The translations under genes were made by a program, and so were the position numbers. Of a DNA stretch of 13,163 nucleotides, positions 6,449-12,867 are shown piece by piece. Numbering within the stretch: the stretch's first letter is position 1; each line of letters opens with the position of its first letter. This DNA is from Bacteroidales bacterium (GTDB lineage: Bacteria > Bacteroidota > Bacteroidia > Bacteroidales > Muribaculaceae), in NCBI GenBank assembly GCA_004552395.1, contig SFOK01000046.1, positions 1-13,163 on the forward strand, given 5' to 3'. Under the pieces are notes generated by a model. The model searched no databases. It was given only the letters and a program-made list of their open reading frames with translations, and was not told the DNA's origin.

Positions 6449-9346
6449 TTAATACCAGTTGATGCCGTTGGAGCGCGAGGATCGTTTGTCGTACTTGAAG
6501 TCGCGCAGCAGCGAGGACTTCACGGCTATGTGGAAATTATATGATTTGTACGGGCCCACGGGCACGAACGAACACGACATGGTGAAGCAGTGCAGGTCGC
6601 GGCTTACGCTGCAGTTGGCATACGCGATCTTGTGCAGGTCGAAGTTGTAGGAGGCCGTGAAGCTGATGTTCCAGTTCTTGGTGGGGCGTATCGAGCCGTT
6701 GAGCGAGAGGTTCTGCGTCCACTTCCCTTTGTACTCGAGCTTGTCGTAGTCGAACTCTCCGTAACCGTAGTTGAGCGAATAGTTGAAAGACAGTGACCAC
6801 GGCACCGTCCATGCCTCGTAGCCGTCGGCGTCGGCATTGTTCTCGTCCTTCTTATTGTTCTTGTCGCGGCGGGCTTGCGCTCGCGAGGCGAAATCGCCCT
6901 CCTCGCCGTCGTCGTCCTCATACTCCTCGTCTTCCTCGCCGTAGAGATAGTCGTCGTAGTCTTCGCCGAAGGTGGACTCGCCGTTGTTGTTGTTGTTGCG
7001 GTTGCGCTTGAAGGTGTTGTTGTTGAGGGTGTAGGAGAACGATGTGCCGGTGCTCGACAGCCTCGCCAGACCCTTGTGGGCCTGTAGGCGGGTGCGGTTC
7101 ACACGCACCGGGGAGCCGTTCGCGTTGAGCGCATAGGTGTAAGGATCCCAGGTCGCCCTCAGGTTCAGGTTGAAGTTGCGTGTGAGGCGCAGAAGTATCG
7201 ACGTGTCGATATTGCTCCACCGCAGCGAATCGGCCGCGAAGTTGTAGCTCTGCTGTATCTGCAGATTCTCAATCAGCGATATCTTCTTGAAGCCGGTGGA
7301 GTCCTCGTCGCTCTTCACCTTCATCTCCAGGTTGTTGGCCAGGTTCACGGTGACCATGCCGGTCTTGCCCATGCCGGGCACTCCGTAGAGCGAGCCGTTG
7401 AAATAGCTGTAGCGGCGCTGTTCGGTCTTCCCCTCGGGCGAAGTATAATTGTAGGTGCCGTAGATACCCCACATCGGGTCGGCGAAGTCGGGCGAGGCGC
7501 TGAAGGAGACCGTAGGCGTCAGCACGTGGCGTATCATCTGTATCTTGTCGCCGAATATCTTCAGCGGCTTCCAGAAACCATAGAGCTTGGTGTCGAAGCT
7601 CAGCGAAGCGTTGAAGTCGAACACGTTGTAGAAGCCGTAGGTCGTGTCGAGCACCTCGGCCGCCGCTCCCGGATCCCAGCTGCGGCGCACCTTGGAGGTG
7701 TACATGCGGTCGTTGAAGGAGATCGACGGCGATACGTTGATATAGTTGAAGATGTTGAATGTGGCCGAAACGGGCAGACTGTGGCGCATACCGTTGCGCC
7801 AGTCCTTGATCAGGCTCTTCTTGAAGAAAACATCCTGCTTGGCCTGCAGCGAGTTCTGAAACTGTCCGGTATATGACAGCTTGATCTTCTCGTACCACCG
7901 CTCGCCGCCCACACTCCGCTTCCGTTTGAACGGCGCGATCTGGCTTAAAGTGATGTTGAAGTTCGGGAACGAGACATTGAGCGTCGAGTCCTGTGTGCGC
8001 TGCGATACATTAGCGGTGGTCGATATGGACCATTTGCTGTTCGGGAAACGGTAAGTCAGGTTCACCGTCGAACTCTTGGTGTTCTCCGTAAACGAGCTCG
8101 AATAGTATGAGTTGAGGTCGTTGCGGGTATAACCCGAGGTGGTGAAGTTCACACTCGCCGACAGGCTCAGGTTCGGGTTAGCCTTCTGGTCCTGCTGGTG
8201 CGTCCAGGTGATACGGAAGTTGTTCTGCTTGGAATAGTCGGGCGACCCCTTGTCGCCGTAGACGGTCGTGATGTAGCTCGCGTCGAACGAGCCCCGGTAG
8301 CGGTAACGCTTCACATAGTTGGCCCTGCCGCTCAAGCCCCACGACCCCTTCGTGTAGAGCTCGCCGCGGATGGCGAGGTCCACATTGTCGTTGATGGCGA
8401 AGTAATAGCCGCCGTCGCGCAGATAGAAACCGCGGTTATAATCCTCGCCGAACGACGGGAATATGATGCCCGACGAGTAATCTTTCGTGAACGGGAAATA
8501 GCCGAACGGCACCGCGATAGGCAACGGCACACCCGCCAACACCATATACGCCGGACCGGCCACAATGTTCTTCTTCGGTGTGACCTTGCCCTTGGTGATC
8601 TGGAAATAGAAGTGCGGATTCTCGTGGTCGTCGCAGGTCGTGTAACGCCCCCCCGCTATGTTGAACGTGCCGTCGTCCATCTTCTTAGTCATCGCTCCGG
8701 TCAGATAACCCTCGCCCTGCTCGGTGATCACGTCCGTGATGAAACCGCGCTCAGTCTTGAAGTTATAGCGCATCTCCTTCGACTCGTATTCGCCTGATCC
8801 GTCGGAGAATACGGGCGCACCGTCGACCGTGCCCGTCGAGTCGGTCACACCCTTGGCGTAGACGATCGATGAATCCATGAGCATCTCTATGTGCCCCGCG
8901 TTGAGATTGATCTCGCCGTAAGTCACGGTAGAGTTGCCGTACATCTTCGCATTGTTGTTGCCCAAAAGCACAAGCGAATCCTTCGCCTGAAAGACCACCG
9001 GCTGCTCCAGATCCACCTTCTCGCGACGTATACGGCCCACATTCACACGCGCCGTATCGCCGGGAGCGAGGGCCGAGCCCGACGATTTGTCCAGACGCAC
9101 AAGCGAATCGGCAAGCAGCGAAGGCAGCGAATCCGAAAGCAAGCCACGGGCCGACACAGAGTCATCGGCACTCAGCGGCAGCTGCACAGCGTCACCCGGA
9201 GACAGCGGCACAGCGCCACTGTCCACAGCCACAGACGCATCGGTCTTGCCGCTGCGGACAGCAGCAGACCCGGCACCCGGGATGGTGGATGAATAAGCGA
9301 TGCCTGCTATGAGCACCGCGAAAATATATAGTAGCGGATTTCTCAC
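6449..9346 (-). CDS. lptD: LPS-assembly protein LptD (outer-membrane OstA/Imp)
   Basis: LptD forms the outer-membrane barrel that inserts lipopolysaccharide into the outer leaflet, fed by the LptA/C periplasmic bridge. From GTG 9346 the product is about 965 aa. It has a signal peptide (VRNPLLYIFAVLIAGIAYS), a low-complexity linker, an OstA/LptA-like beta-jellyroll (about 110-270), then a long Tyr/Ser/Asn-rich barrel ending in the aromatic NWY. The junction RYTTCDDHENPHFYFQITKG, the PLPIAVPFGYFPF stretch and SGIIFPSFGEDYNRGFYLRDGGYY match the LptD barrel start. An Asn- and acid-rich insert lies at about 778-843. No ATG exists near the N-terminus. TTG 9412 and GTG 9376 are alternatives, but a TAATTTTG promoter element overlaps the TTG, so I prefer GTG 9346, where a clean signal peptide begins. 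The HD gene lies 58 nt upstream of the TTG. Confidence 0.93.
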   Translation of the reverse strand: MRNPLLYIFAVLIAGIAYSSTIPGAGSAAVRSGKTDASVAVDSGAVPLSPGDAVQLPLSADDSVSARGLLSDSLPSLLADSLVRLDKSSGSALAPGDTARVNVGRIRREKVDLEQPVVFQAKDSLVLLGNNNAKMYGNSTVTYGEINLNAGHIEMLMDSSIVYAKGVTDSTGTVDGAPVFSDGSGEYESKEMRYNFKTERGFITDVITEQGEGYLTGAMTKKMDDGTFNIAGGRYTTCDDHENPHFYFQITKGKVTPKKNIVAGPAYMVLAGVPLPIAVPFGYFPFTKDYSSGIIFPSFGEDYNRGFYLRDGGYYFAINDNVDLAIRGELYTKGSWGLSGRANYVKRYRYRGSFDASYITTVYGDKGSPDYSKQNNFRITWTHQQDQKANPNLSLSASVNFTTSGYTRNDLNSYYSSSFTENTKSSTVNLTYRFPNSKWSISTTANVSQRTQDSTLNVSFPNFNITLSQIAPFKRKRSVGGERWYEKIKLSYTGQFQNSLQAKQDVFFKKSLIKDWRNGMRHSLPVSATFNIFNYINVSPSISFNDRMYTSKVRRSWDPGAAAEVLDTTYGFYNVFDFNASLSFDTKLYGFWKPLKIFGDKIQMIRHVLTPTVSFSASPDFADPMWGIYGTYNYTSPEGKTEQRRYSYFNGSLYGVPGMGKTGMVTVNLANNLEMKVKSDEDSTGFKKISLIENLQIQQSYNFAADSLRWSNIDTSILLRLTRNFNLNLRATWDPYTYALNANGSPVRVNRTRLQAHKGLARLSSTGTSFSYTLNNNTFKRNRNNNNNGESTFGEDYDDYLYGEEDEEYEDDDGEEGDFASRAQARRDKNNKKDENNADADGYEAWTVPWSLSFNYSLNYGYGEFDYDKLEYKGKWTQNLSLNGSIRPTKNWNISFTASYNFDLHKIAYANCSVSRDLHCFTMSCSFVPVGPYKSYNFHIAVKSSLLRDFKYDKRSSRSNGINWY

Positions 9347-9409
9347 ACTGCGTTTTCTGAATCGAAAGGGGACCACTCGCCTTTCACCATCGGTACCCCT
9401 AACAGATTG

Positions 9410-9442
9410 CAAAATTAAGCAAAATTCCCGAATCTCCCCTAA
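9410..9442 (-). promoter_or_regulatory. Putative Bacteroidetes promoter for lptD
   Basis: On the minus strand TAATTTTG (9417 to 9410) matches the Bacteroidetes -7 consensus TAnnTTTG exactly. A weak -33 element TTAG (9442 to 9439, consensus TTTG) lies 21 nt upstream. Transcription would begin near 9403, downstream of the TTG codon that otherwise gives the longest reading frame. Confidence 0.45.
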
Positions 9443-9470
9443 CCCAACCTCAAAAAAGATTATTCCCCCG

Positions 9471-10013
9471 TTATAGAAAAATGGCGTGGAGGGAGAGGAA
9501 GCGGCGGAGGGTGTCGTCGCCGTGGGCGGCCATCTGTGCCTTGATTTTCTCTATCGGCTTCTCGGCTCGGAGATCGCGCGACTTGCTGTAAAATTTGTCG
9601 GCATAGCAGATCAGTTTCTCCTCCAGCGACTCGGGCAACCAGTCCTGTTTCGGCAGCGGCAGATTCTGCCGCTCTATGTCGGCCGCGGTTATGCCGGCTC
9701 CGGTATGGCGCTCGGCCACTCTCGCATGGCGCGGCAGCCCTTCGTCGCGCAGTATCTCGCCGCCGAGTATCCCGTGGCAGATATACGGATGCGTGCCGTG
9801 GCAGGCTATCGAGGGCGCGTCGCAACGCACTATCCCCACGTCGTGGAGCATGGCGGCCTCCTCCACAAATTCAGTGTCGATGCCGAGCTCGGGCTTGCGG
9901 GCGGCTATGGCGAGCGCCTTGTCGGCCACTGCCCGCGAATGTCCCTCCAGAATCCGGTACAGCTCCGGATTCCCCTCGGCATATTTCTTCAGAATTCTCT
10001 CGTAATCAATCAT
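9471..10013 (-). CDS. HD-domain (HDIG-type) phosphohydrolase
   Basis: This 180-aa soluble protein belongs to the HD superfamily of metal-dependent phosphohydrolases. The metal-binding set is visible: His25 (EGHSRAVA), the HD pair His57-Asp58 (AAMLHDVGIV), His80 (YICHGILGGEIL), His103 (AERHTGAGIT) and Asp139 (ICYADKFYSK). The pattern and length match small HDIG-domain proteins often annotated as metal-dependent HD hydrolases or predicted hydrolases; the natural substrate is unknown. A short Pro-rich segment (120-127) separates the fourth and last ligands. ATG 10013 is preceded in the minus sense by TTCTTAAACCGAA, the end of a repeat-like element, with no Shine-Dalgarno. The stop is 58 nt upstream of the earliest possible lptD start, so the genes may be partly co-transcribed. 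Confidence 0.88.
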   Translation of the reverse strand: MIDYERILKKYAEGNPELYRILEGHSRAVADKALAIAARKPELGIDTEFVEEAAMLHDVGIVRCDAPSIACHGTHPYICHGILGGEILRDEGLPRHARVAERHTGAGITAADIERQNLPLPKQDWLPESLEEKLICYADKFYSKSRDLRAEKPIEKIKAQMAAHGDDTLRRFLSLHAIFL

Positions 10014-10020
10014 TTCGGTT

Positions 10021-10090
10021 TAAGAACCTGTTTAATAAAAATGTTAACGCTGAGGGCGGCTATTGTCCGGATAAATAAAAAAGCTCTAAA
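10021..10090 (+). repeat. Interrupted copy of the TGTTTAATAAAAA hairpin element
   Basis: In plus orientation this begins TAAGAACC-TGTTTAATAAAAA-TGTTAA (10021-10047). The element at 2701-2738 begins TAAGAGTT-TGTTTAATAAAAAAA-TGTTAA. The right arm (AAGCTCTAAA) directly follows in the first copy but appears here only at 10081-10090, after about 30 nt of unrelated GC-richer sequence (10048-10077). The likeness is to primary sequence; the stem is broken here. It is the 5' region of the HD gene, which reads in the opposite direction. Confidence 0.45.
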
Positions 10091-10091
10091 G

Positions 10092-10137
10092 ACACAGAGG
10101 CCAGGTCAATAGCGAAGTATTGACACAGCCCCTGCGT
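10092..10137 (-). terminator. Stem-loop at the 3' end of ilvE, likely terminator
   Basis: Read as minus-strand RNA, ten bases (ACGCAGGGGC, 10137 to 10128) pair fully with GCCTCTGTGT (10101 to 10092) using two G.U wobbles. After a 3x3 internal loop comes GTCAATA/TATTGAC around a 6-nt loop. On the plus strand the two wobbles become A.C mismatches, so the structure fits minus-strand transcription. It starts 34 nt after the ilvE stop. A TTTTTT tract follows about 12 nt after the stem (10075-10080), farther than in a canonical intrinsic terminator. Confidence 0.5.
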
Positions 10138-10170
10138 AAAAGGTTTTTTGTTTATGGCCAAAGCGCCGAA

Positions 10171-11199
10171 TTACTCGCCGACCTCCATGCACCAGCCGTG
10201 GATATCCTCAACCTCGCCGTTCTGGATGCCGCGCAGATGCTCGTAGAGCTTCGTCGAGACAGGACCTGCCTGACCCTGCTCGCCAAACTCGTATACCTTG
10301 CCTGTGTCGAGGTCATCGATACGGCAGATAGGTGAGATCACAGCTGCTGTGCCGCAGGCTCCGGCCTCCTCAAATGTGCCGAGCTCTTCCTCTTTGATGG
10401 CGCGACGCTCCACCTTGATACCGAGGTCCTCGGCTATCTGTGTGAGCGACTTGTTGGTGATCGACGGAAGGATCGACTCCGATGCCGGTGTGATGTATGT
10501 GTTGTCGCGAACGCCGAAGAAGTTGGCTGCGCCGCACTCGTCGAGATATTTCTTCTCTTTCGGGTCGAGATAGAGCATCACTGAATAGCCCATATCGTGA
10601 GCTTTCTCCCCGGCCACGAGGCTGGCTGCGTAGTTGCCACCCACTTTGATGCTGCCCGTGCCCTTGGGAGCCACACGGTCGTAGTCGCGTGACAGACATA
10701 CCTTTGTGGGTTTGAAGCCCTCTTTGAAATAGGGACCTACGGGGGTCACGAGCATGATCACCATATATTCATCGGCTGGCTTCACACCTACTCTGGGCGA
10801 CAGACCGATCTCGAGCGGACGTATATAGAGCGAAGCACCTGTGCCGTAGGGTGGTATGAAACGCTTGTTGAGTTCCACGACCTTGCGGGCCATCTCTATG
10901 AACTTCTCCTCGGGGAGCGGCTGCATCTTTATACCTTCGGCCGAACGTATGAAACGCTTGGCGTTCTCATCGGGGCGGAAGATACGGATCTTGCCGTCTT
11001 TTCCGCGGAAGGCCTTCAGACCTTCGAACGACTCCTGGCCGTAGTGCAGGCAAGTGGCAGCGATGTGAATAGGAACATATTCGGAATCTGAGACTTCAAT
11101 GTCGCCCCATTTACCGTCTTTGTATGTGCAGCGCACATTATAATCTGTCTTAACATAACCGAAAGGCAGTGAAGCCCAGTCAATTTCTGTCTCTTTCAT
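10171..11199 (-). CDS. ilvE: Branched-chain-amino-acid aminotransferase
   Basis: This PLP-dependent fold-type IV aminotransferase interconverts leucine, isoleucine and valine with their 2-oxo acids, using glutamate/2-oxoglutarate. The 342-aa product is the larger BCAT class. Motifs seen are HYGQESFEGLKAFRG (52-66), the Arg-containing RPDENAKRF, LYIRPLEIG, the PLP-lysine region GTGSIKVGGNYAASL with the Schiff-base lysine at Lys185, LDECGAANFFGV (219-230) and ACGTAAVISPICRI near 261-274 for phosphate binding. The ATG at 11199 is preceded by an AT-rich stretch (TCTAATTTGAA) without a Shine-Dalgarno. It also overlaps the TGA ending an upstream repeat-bearing frame (11196-11405). Other ilv genes are absent, so it appears to be a stand-alone locus. 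The 4 x 21-bp repeat lies 70 nt upstream. Confidence 0.95.
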   Translation of the reverse strand: MKETEIDWASLPFGYVKTDYNVRCTYKDGKWGDIEVSDSEYVPIHIAATCLHYGQESFEGLKAFRGKDGKIRIFRPDENAKRFIRSAEGIKMQPLPEEKFIEMARKVVELNKRFIPPYGTGASLYIRPLEIGLSPRVGVKPADEYMVIMLVTPVGPYFKEGFKPTKVCLSRDYDRVAPKGTGSIKVGGNYAASLVAGEKAHDMGYSVMLYLDPKEKKYLDECGAANFFGVRDNTYITPASESILPSITNKSLTQIAEDLGIKVERRAIKEEELGTFEEAGACGTAAVISPICRIDDLDTGKVYEFGEQGQAGPVSTKLYEHLRGIQNGEVEDIHGWCMEVGE

Positions 11200-11268
11200 T
11201 TCAAATTAGATTTAGGGAGTATATTTTTTAAAATTTCTTTCCTAACAATCTCCTCAGGATTCACCCTC

Positions 11269-11353
11269 CAAGCCGGAAGACCGCCGCCCCAAGCCGGAAG
11301 ACCGCCGCCCCAAGCCGGAAGACCGCCGCCCCCAAGCCGGAAGGCCGCCGCCC
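11269..11353. repeat. GC-rich tandem repeat, 4 x 21 bp, upstream of ilvE
   Basis: The unit starts CAAGCCGGAAG and ends ACCGCCGCCC. Copies at 11269-11289, 11290-11310 and 11311-11331 are identical. The fourth (11333-11353) has one A-to-G change and is preceded by one extra C. Twenty-one bases is seven codons. On the minus strand one frame reads GGGLPAW repeats, and the extra C shifts that frame between the third and fourth units. The identical units imply recent slippage or expansion. The repeat lies between the stop of the sorting-domain-like gene (11395) and ilvE. Confidence 0.85.
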
Positions 11354-11394
11354 CCAGAGCGTCTGCACAAGCTGCATCTACGGGCTCAGCATCC

Positions 11395-11730
11395 TCAGAG
11401 CGCAACCTTGCAGGTCGTGTTGCCGATCTTGACTATGTAGACGCCATGCACACCCAACTCGAGCCTCGAGGTGCCCGCGCCCAGATTTTCTTGCGAGACG
11501 AGCTGTCCCAGGATACTGAACACTTTCACCTGAATAGGCCGCTGAGTCGATATGATTATGGAACCACGCTCGGTACGCACCTCCAGGTCCTGATTGTGAA
11601 GGACAAGACGCGCCGACTGAGCACGCTCGGCCTTCACCGGTTCCCACGAAGGAGACACGGCAAGTGCCGACAGCATGCCTGACGCTGCGAAAACGCTTAA
11701 TATCATAAGTTTACGCCATCTCATTCCCAT
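11395..11730 (-). CDS. Small secreted protein with T9SS type A sorting-domain-like C-terminus
   Basis: The 111-aa product has an N-terminal signal peptide (MRWRKLMILSVFAASGMLSALA) and a short linker. Its C-terminal 75 residues resemble the Por-secretion (T9SS type A) C-terminal domain: IQVKVFSILGQLVSQENLGAG, then SRLELGVHGVYIVKIG and the final TCKVAL. The strand pattern, the central G-Q-L-V, the G-x-Y-x-V-K-I segment and the terminal K-V-x-L are all typical. Unusually there is no cargo domain between signal and sorting domain. It may be a stand-alone domain, a remnant of a larger secreted protein, or a Bacteroidales family that only shares the fold. Starts at 11730 and 11724 are both possible; the latter gives a more regular signal peptide. 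TAATTTTA upstream (near 11760-11767) is one base off a -7 element. Confidence 0.75.
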   Translation of the reverse strand: MGMRWRKLMILSVFAASGMLSALAVSPSWEPVKAERAQSARLVLHNQDLEVRTERGSIIISTQRPIQVKVFSILGQLVSQENLGAGTSRLELGVHGVYIVKIGNTTCKVAL

Positions 11731-11876
11731 AATCAGGATTAGCTCTTCCTTTGGATTCGTAAAATTAGCAATTTATTTTGAAATTTAGACCATTATCTCC
11801 TGAAAAAGTTTATTTCCCTTCAAATCAGAACCCGATCAAAACACTTCATATCAAAACCTGACCAAAGCCTGCTGAC

Positions 11877-11903
11877 AAAAAAAGCCGGACCATTTGGCCC
11901 GGC
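11877..11903 (-). terminator. Intrinsic terminator after the lipoprotein gene
   Basis: On the minus strand, GCCGGGCC-AAAT-GGTCCGGC (11903 to 11884) forms an 8-position stem in which the one non-Watson-Crick position is a G.U wobble, followed directly by seven T residues (11883 to 11877). On the plus strand that position is A.C and the T-run is absent, so it terminates minus-strand transcription. It lies 76 nt past the lipoprotein stop codon and separates that gene from the sorting-domain-like gene. Confidence 0.85.
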
Positions 11904-11979
11904 GCAATTCGGAATGTAAAAATATGTGTGTCTTTTTTATTTTCTGTCGAATAAACGTTCCTTCCTGAGTCGGAGAAGA

Positions 11980-12243
11980 TTACTTGTTGTCCCCTGCAAG
12001 GACAGCAGCTGCTTCGGGCTCAGCCTGTGCGGCAGCGGCACTGTCTTCCACAACAACGGCCTCGGCTGTAGCGTCGCCGTCGGATTGCATTTCGACTTCC
12101 TCGCCTACCATTTCATCGCCCTGAGGTATAGTGCTTACCACTTCGGCATCTTTCATATCTGACGGTTCTTTGCTCTCTTTCTTGCATGAGCTCAAAGAGG
12201 CAACAAAGCCTACGGCGAGCAGTGCGAATAATATCTTTTTCAT
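11980..12243 (-). CDS. Small acidic lipoprotein of unknown function
   Basis: The 87-aa product starts MKKILFALLAVGFVASLSSC. This is a lipoprotein signal peptide with lipobox LSSC and lipidated Cys20. The mature part is about 67 residues, Lys/Glu-rich at first (KKESKEPSDMKD), then very rich in Ala, Glu, Asp and Val, with no recognisable domain; it is probably disordered. I do not recognise a family. The residues after the cysteine (KKESKE) do not clearly match the acidic export signal of surface-exposed Bacteroidetes lipoproteins, so the side of the membrane is open. ATG 12243 is chosen because it gives the signal peptide. An upstream in-frame ATG at 12363 would add 40 basic residues lacking secretion features. 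A terminator follows at 11877-11903, so the gene is likely monocistronic. Confidence 0.8.
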   Translation of the reverse strand: MKKILFALLAVGFVASLSSCKKESKEPSDMKDAEVVSTIPQGDEMVGEEVEMQSDGDATAEAVVVEDSAAAAQAEPEAAAVLAGDNK

Positions 12244-12393
12244 AATTATTATATGGTTTAAATTCTTATCAATCTGCACACTCCGCATCCTCCGGCCCGT
12301 CAGGAAGCCAACTTCCGACTCGCGAGAGCGGCGGCTTCGCGCTGCGCATTTACAATATAACAATCGTAAGTCGGAAAATGCTCACAGGCCGCC

Positions 12394-12419
12394 TCAAATT
12401 ATAACATCAAATTATAACA
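12394..12419 (-). repeat. Perfect 13-bp tandem duplication upstream of the lipoprotein gene
   Basis: TCAAATTATAACA occurs twice head to tail (12394-12406 and 12407-12419). In minus-strand sense each copy reads TGTTATAATTTGA and contains TAATTTG, one base short of the -7 consensus TAnnTTTG. The pair lies about 150 nt upstream of the lipoprotein ATG, so it may be a duplicated promoter core giving a long 5' leader. No clear TTTG -33 element is seen. Confidence 0.55.
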
Positions 12420-12442
12420 CACTTCTCCTTAAATTCTATCGC

Positions 12443-12486
12443 GGTCCGGCTCTAAGCATAGCAACGAGCTTAGGTTCTACCGGATC
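12443..12486. other. Two-helix stem-loop between the RNA-unit terminator and the lipoprotein gene
   Basis: GGTCCGG (12443-12449) pairs with CCGGATC (12480-12486) with one G.U in plus sense. An inner helix CTAAGC/GCTTAG (12452-12457 with 12468-12473) closes a 10-nt loop. There is no T-tract on either strand. Its role is unknown. Confidence 0.35.
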
Positions 12487-12490
12487 GGGC

Positions 12491-12521
12491 AATAAAAAAC
12501 CTCCCGCGACGATGCGGGAGG
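12491..12521 (-). terminator. Strong intrinsic terminator of the right-end transcription unit
   Basis: On the minus strand, CCTCCCGC-ATCGTC-GCGGGAGG (12521 to 12500) is a perfect 8-bp GC-rich stem followed at once by TTTTTTATT. On the plus strand the stem is followed by AAAATAC, so it works for minus-strand transcription only. No annotated gene ends just upstream of it; it closes the gene-poor stretch 12530-12990. Confidence 0.88.
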
Positions 12522-12573
12522 AAAATACTTTCTTTGGTTAACTAATGGATCGGTTAATACTTTGCCGTCTTTC

Positions 12574-12633
12574 GGTGCTCTCTTGCACTTTCCGGTGCTC
12601 TCAGGCTCCTTCAGGTGCTCTCTTGCATCTTGC
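12574..12633 (-). repeat. Three-copy 20-bp repeat with invariant GGTGCTCTC (GAGAGCACC in the transcript)
   Basis: GGTGCTCTC begins at 12574, 12594 and 12614, an exact 20-bp period. The first and third copies extend identically to GGTGCTCTCTTGCA; the middle copy differs after the ninth base. The array is near the 3' end of the putative minus-strand RNA, about 50 nt before its terminator stem. Confidence 0.75.
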
Positions 12634-12867
12634 TGCGCCTTGTCATTGAGCGCCTCGCGACTCAGTAATCGGCGCCTCGCGGCGGCTTCCAGAGTTTTTC
12701 ATTGCGAATGAATTTCAGGCTCGCGGAGGGGAGACATTGGCGGTGTTTCATGGTTAGATCGAAGGTCTTTAGTATTTTTACTTTTGGACATGCCGCAATA
12801 ACTGCGGTAAATTGTAATTGAAGTAAGCCTGTCAATAGCAGTTATCCAAGTTTCCCGTGGTATTGAT

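Noticed and set aside
8198..8797. A 199-codon plus-strand open frame opposite lptD
   Set aside because: Shadow of a long GC-rich gene; lptD motifs on the minus strand are continuous across it.
11269..11353. CRISPR array
   Set aside because: The 21-bp units are directly contiguous with no spacers, and no cas genes are present.
12244..12363. Longer start (ATG 12363) for the small lipoprotein
   Set aside because: It would put 40 basic residues before a clear lipoprotein signal peptide starting at ATG 12243.
12131..12541. A 136-codon plus-strand frame across the lipoprotein 5' region and the terminator
   Set aside because: It reads through a hairpin, the 13-bp duplication and a terminator, has no motif, and is antisense to a supported gene.
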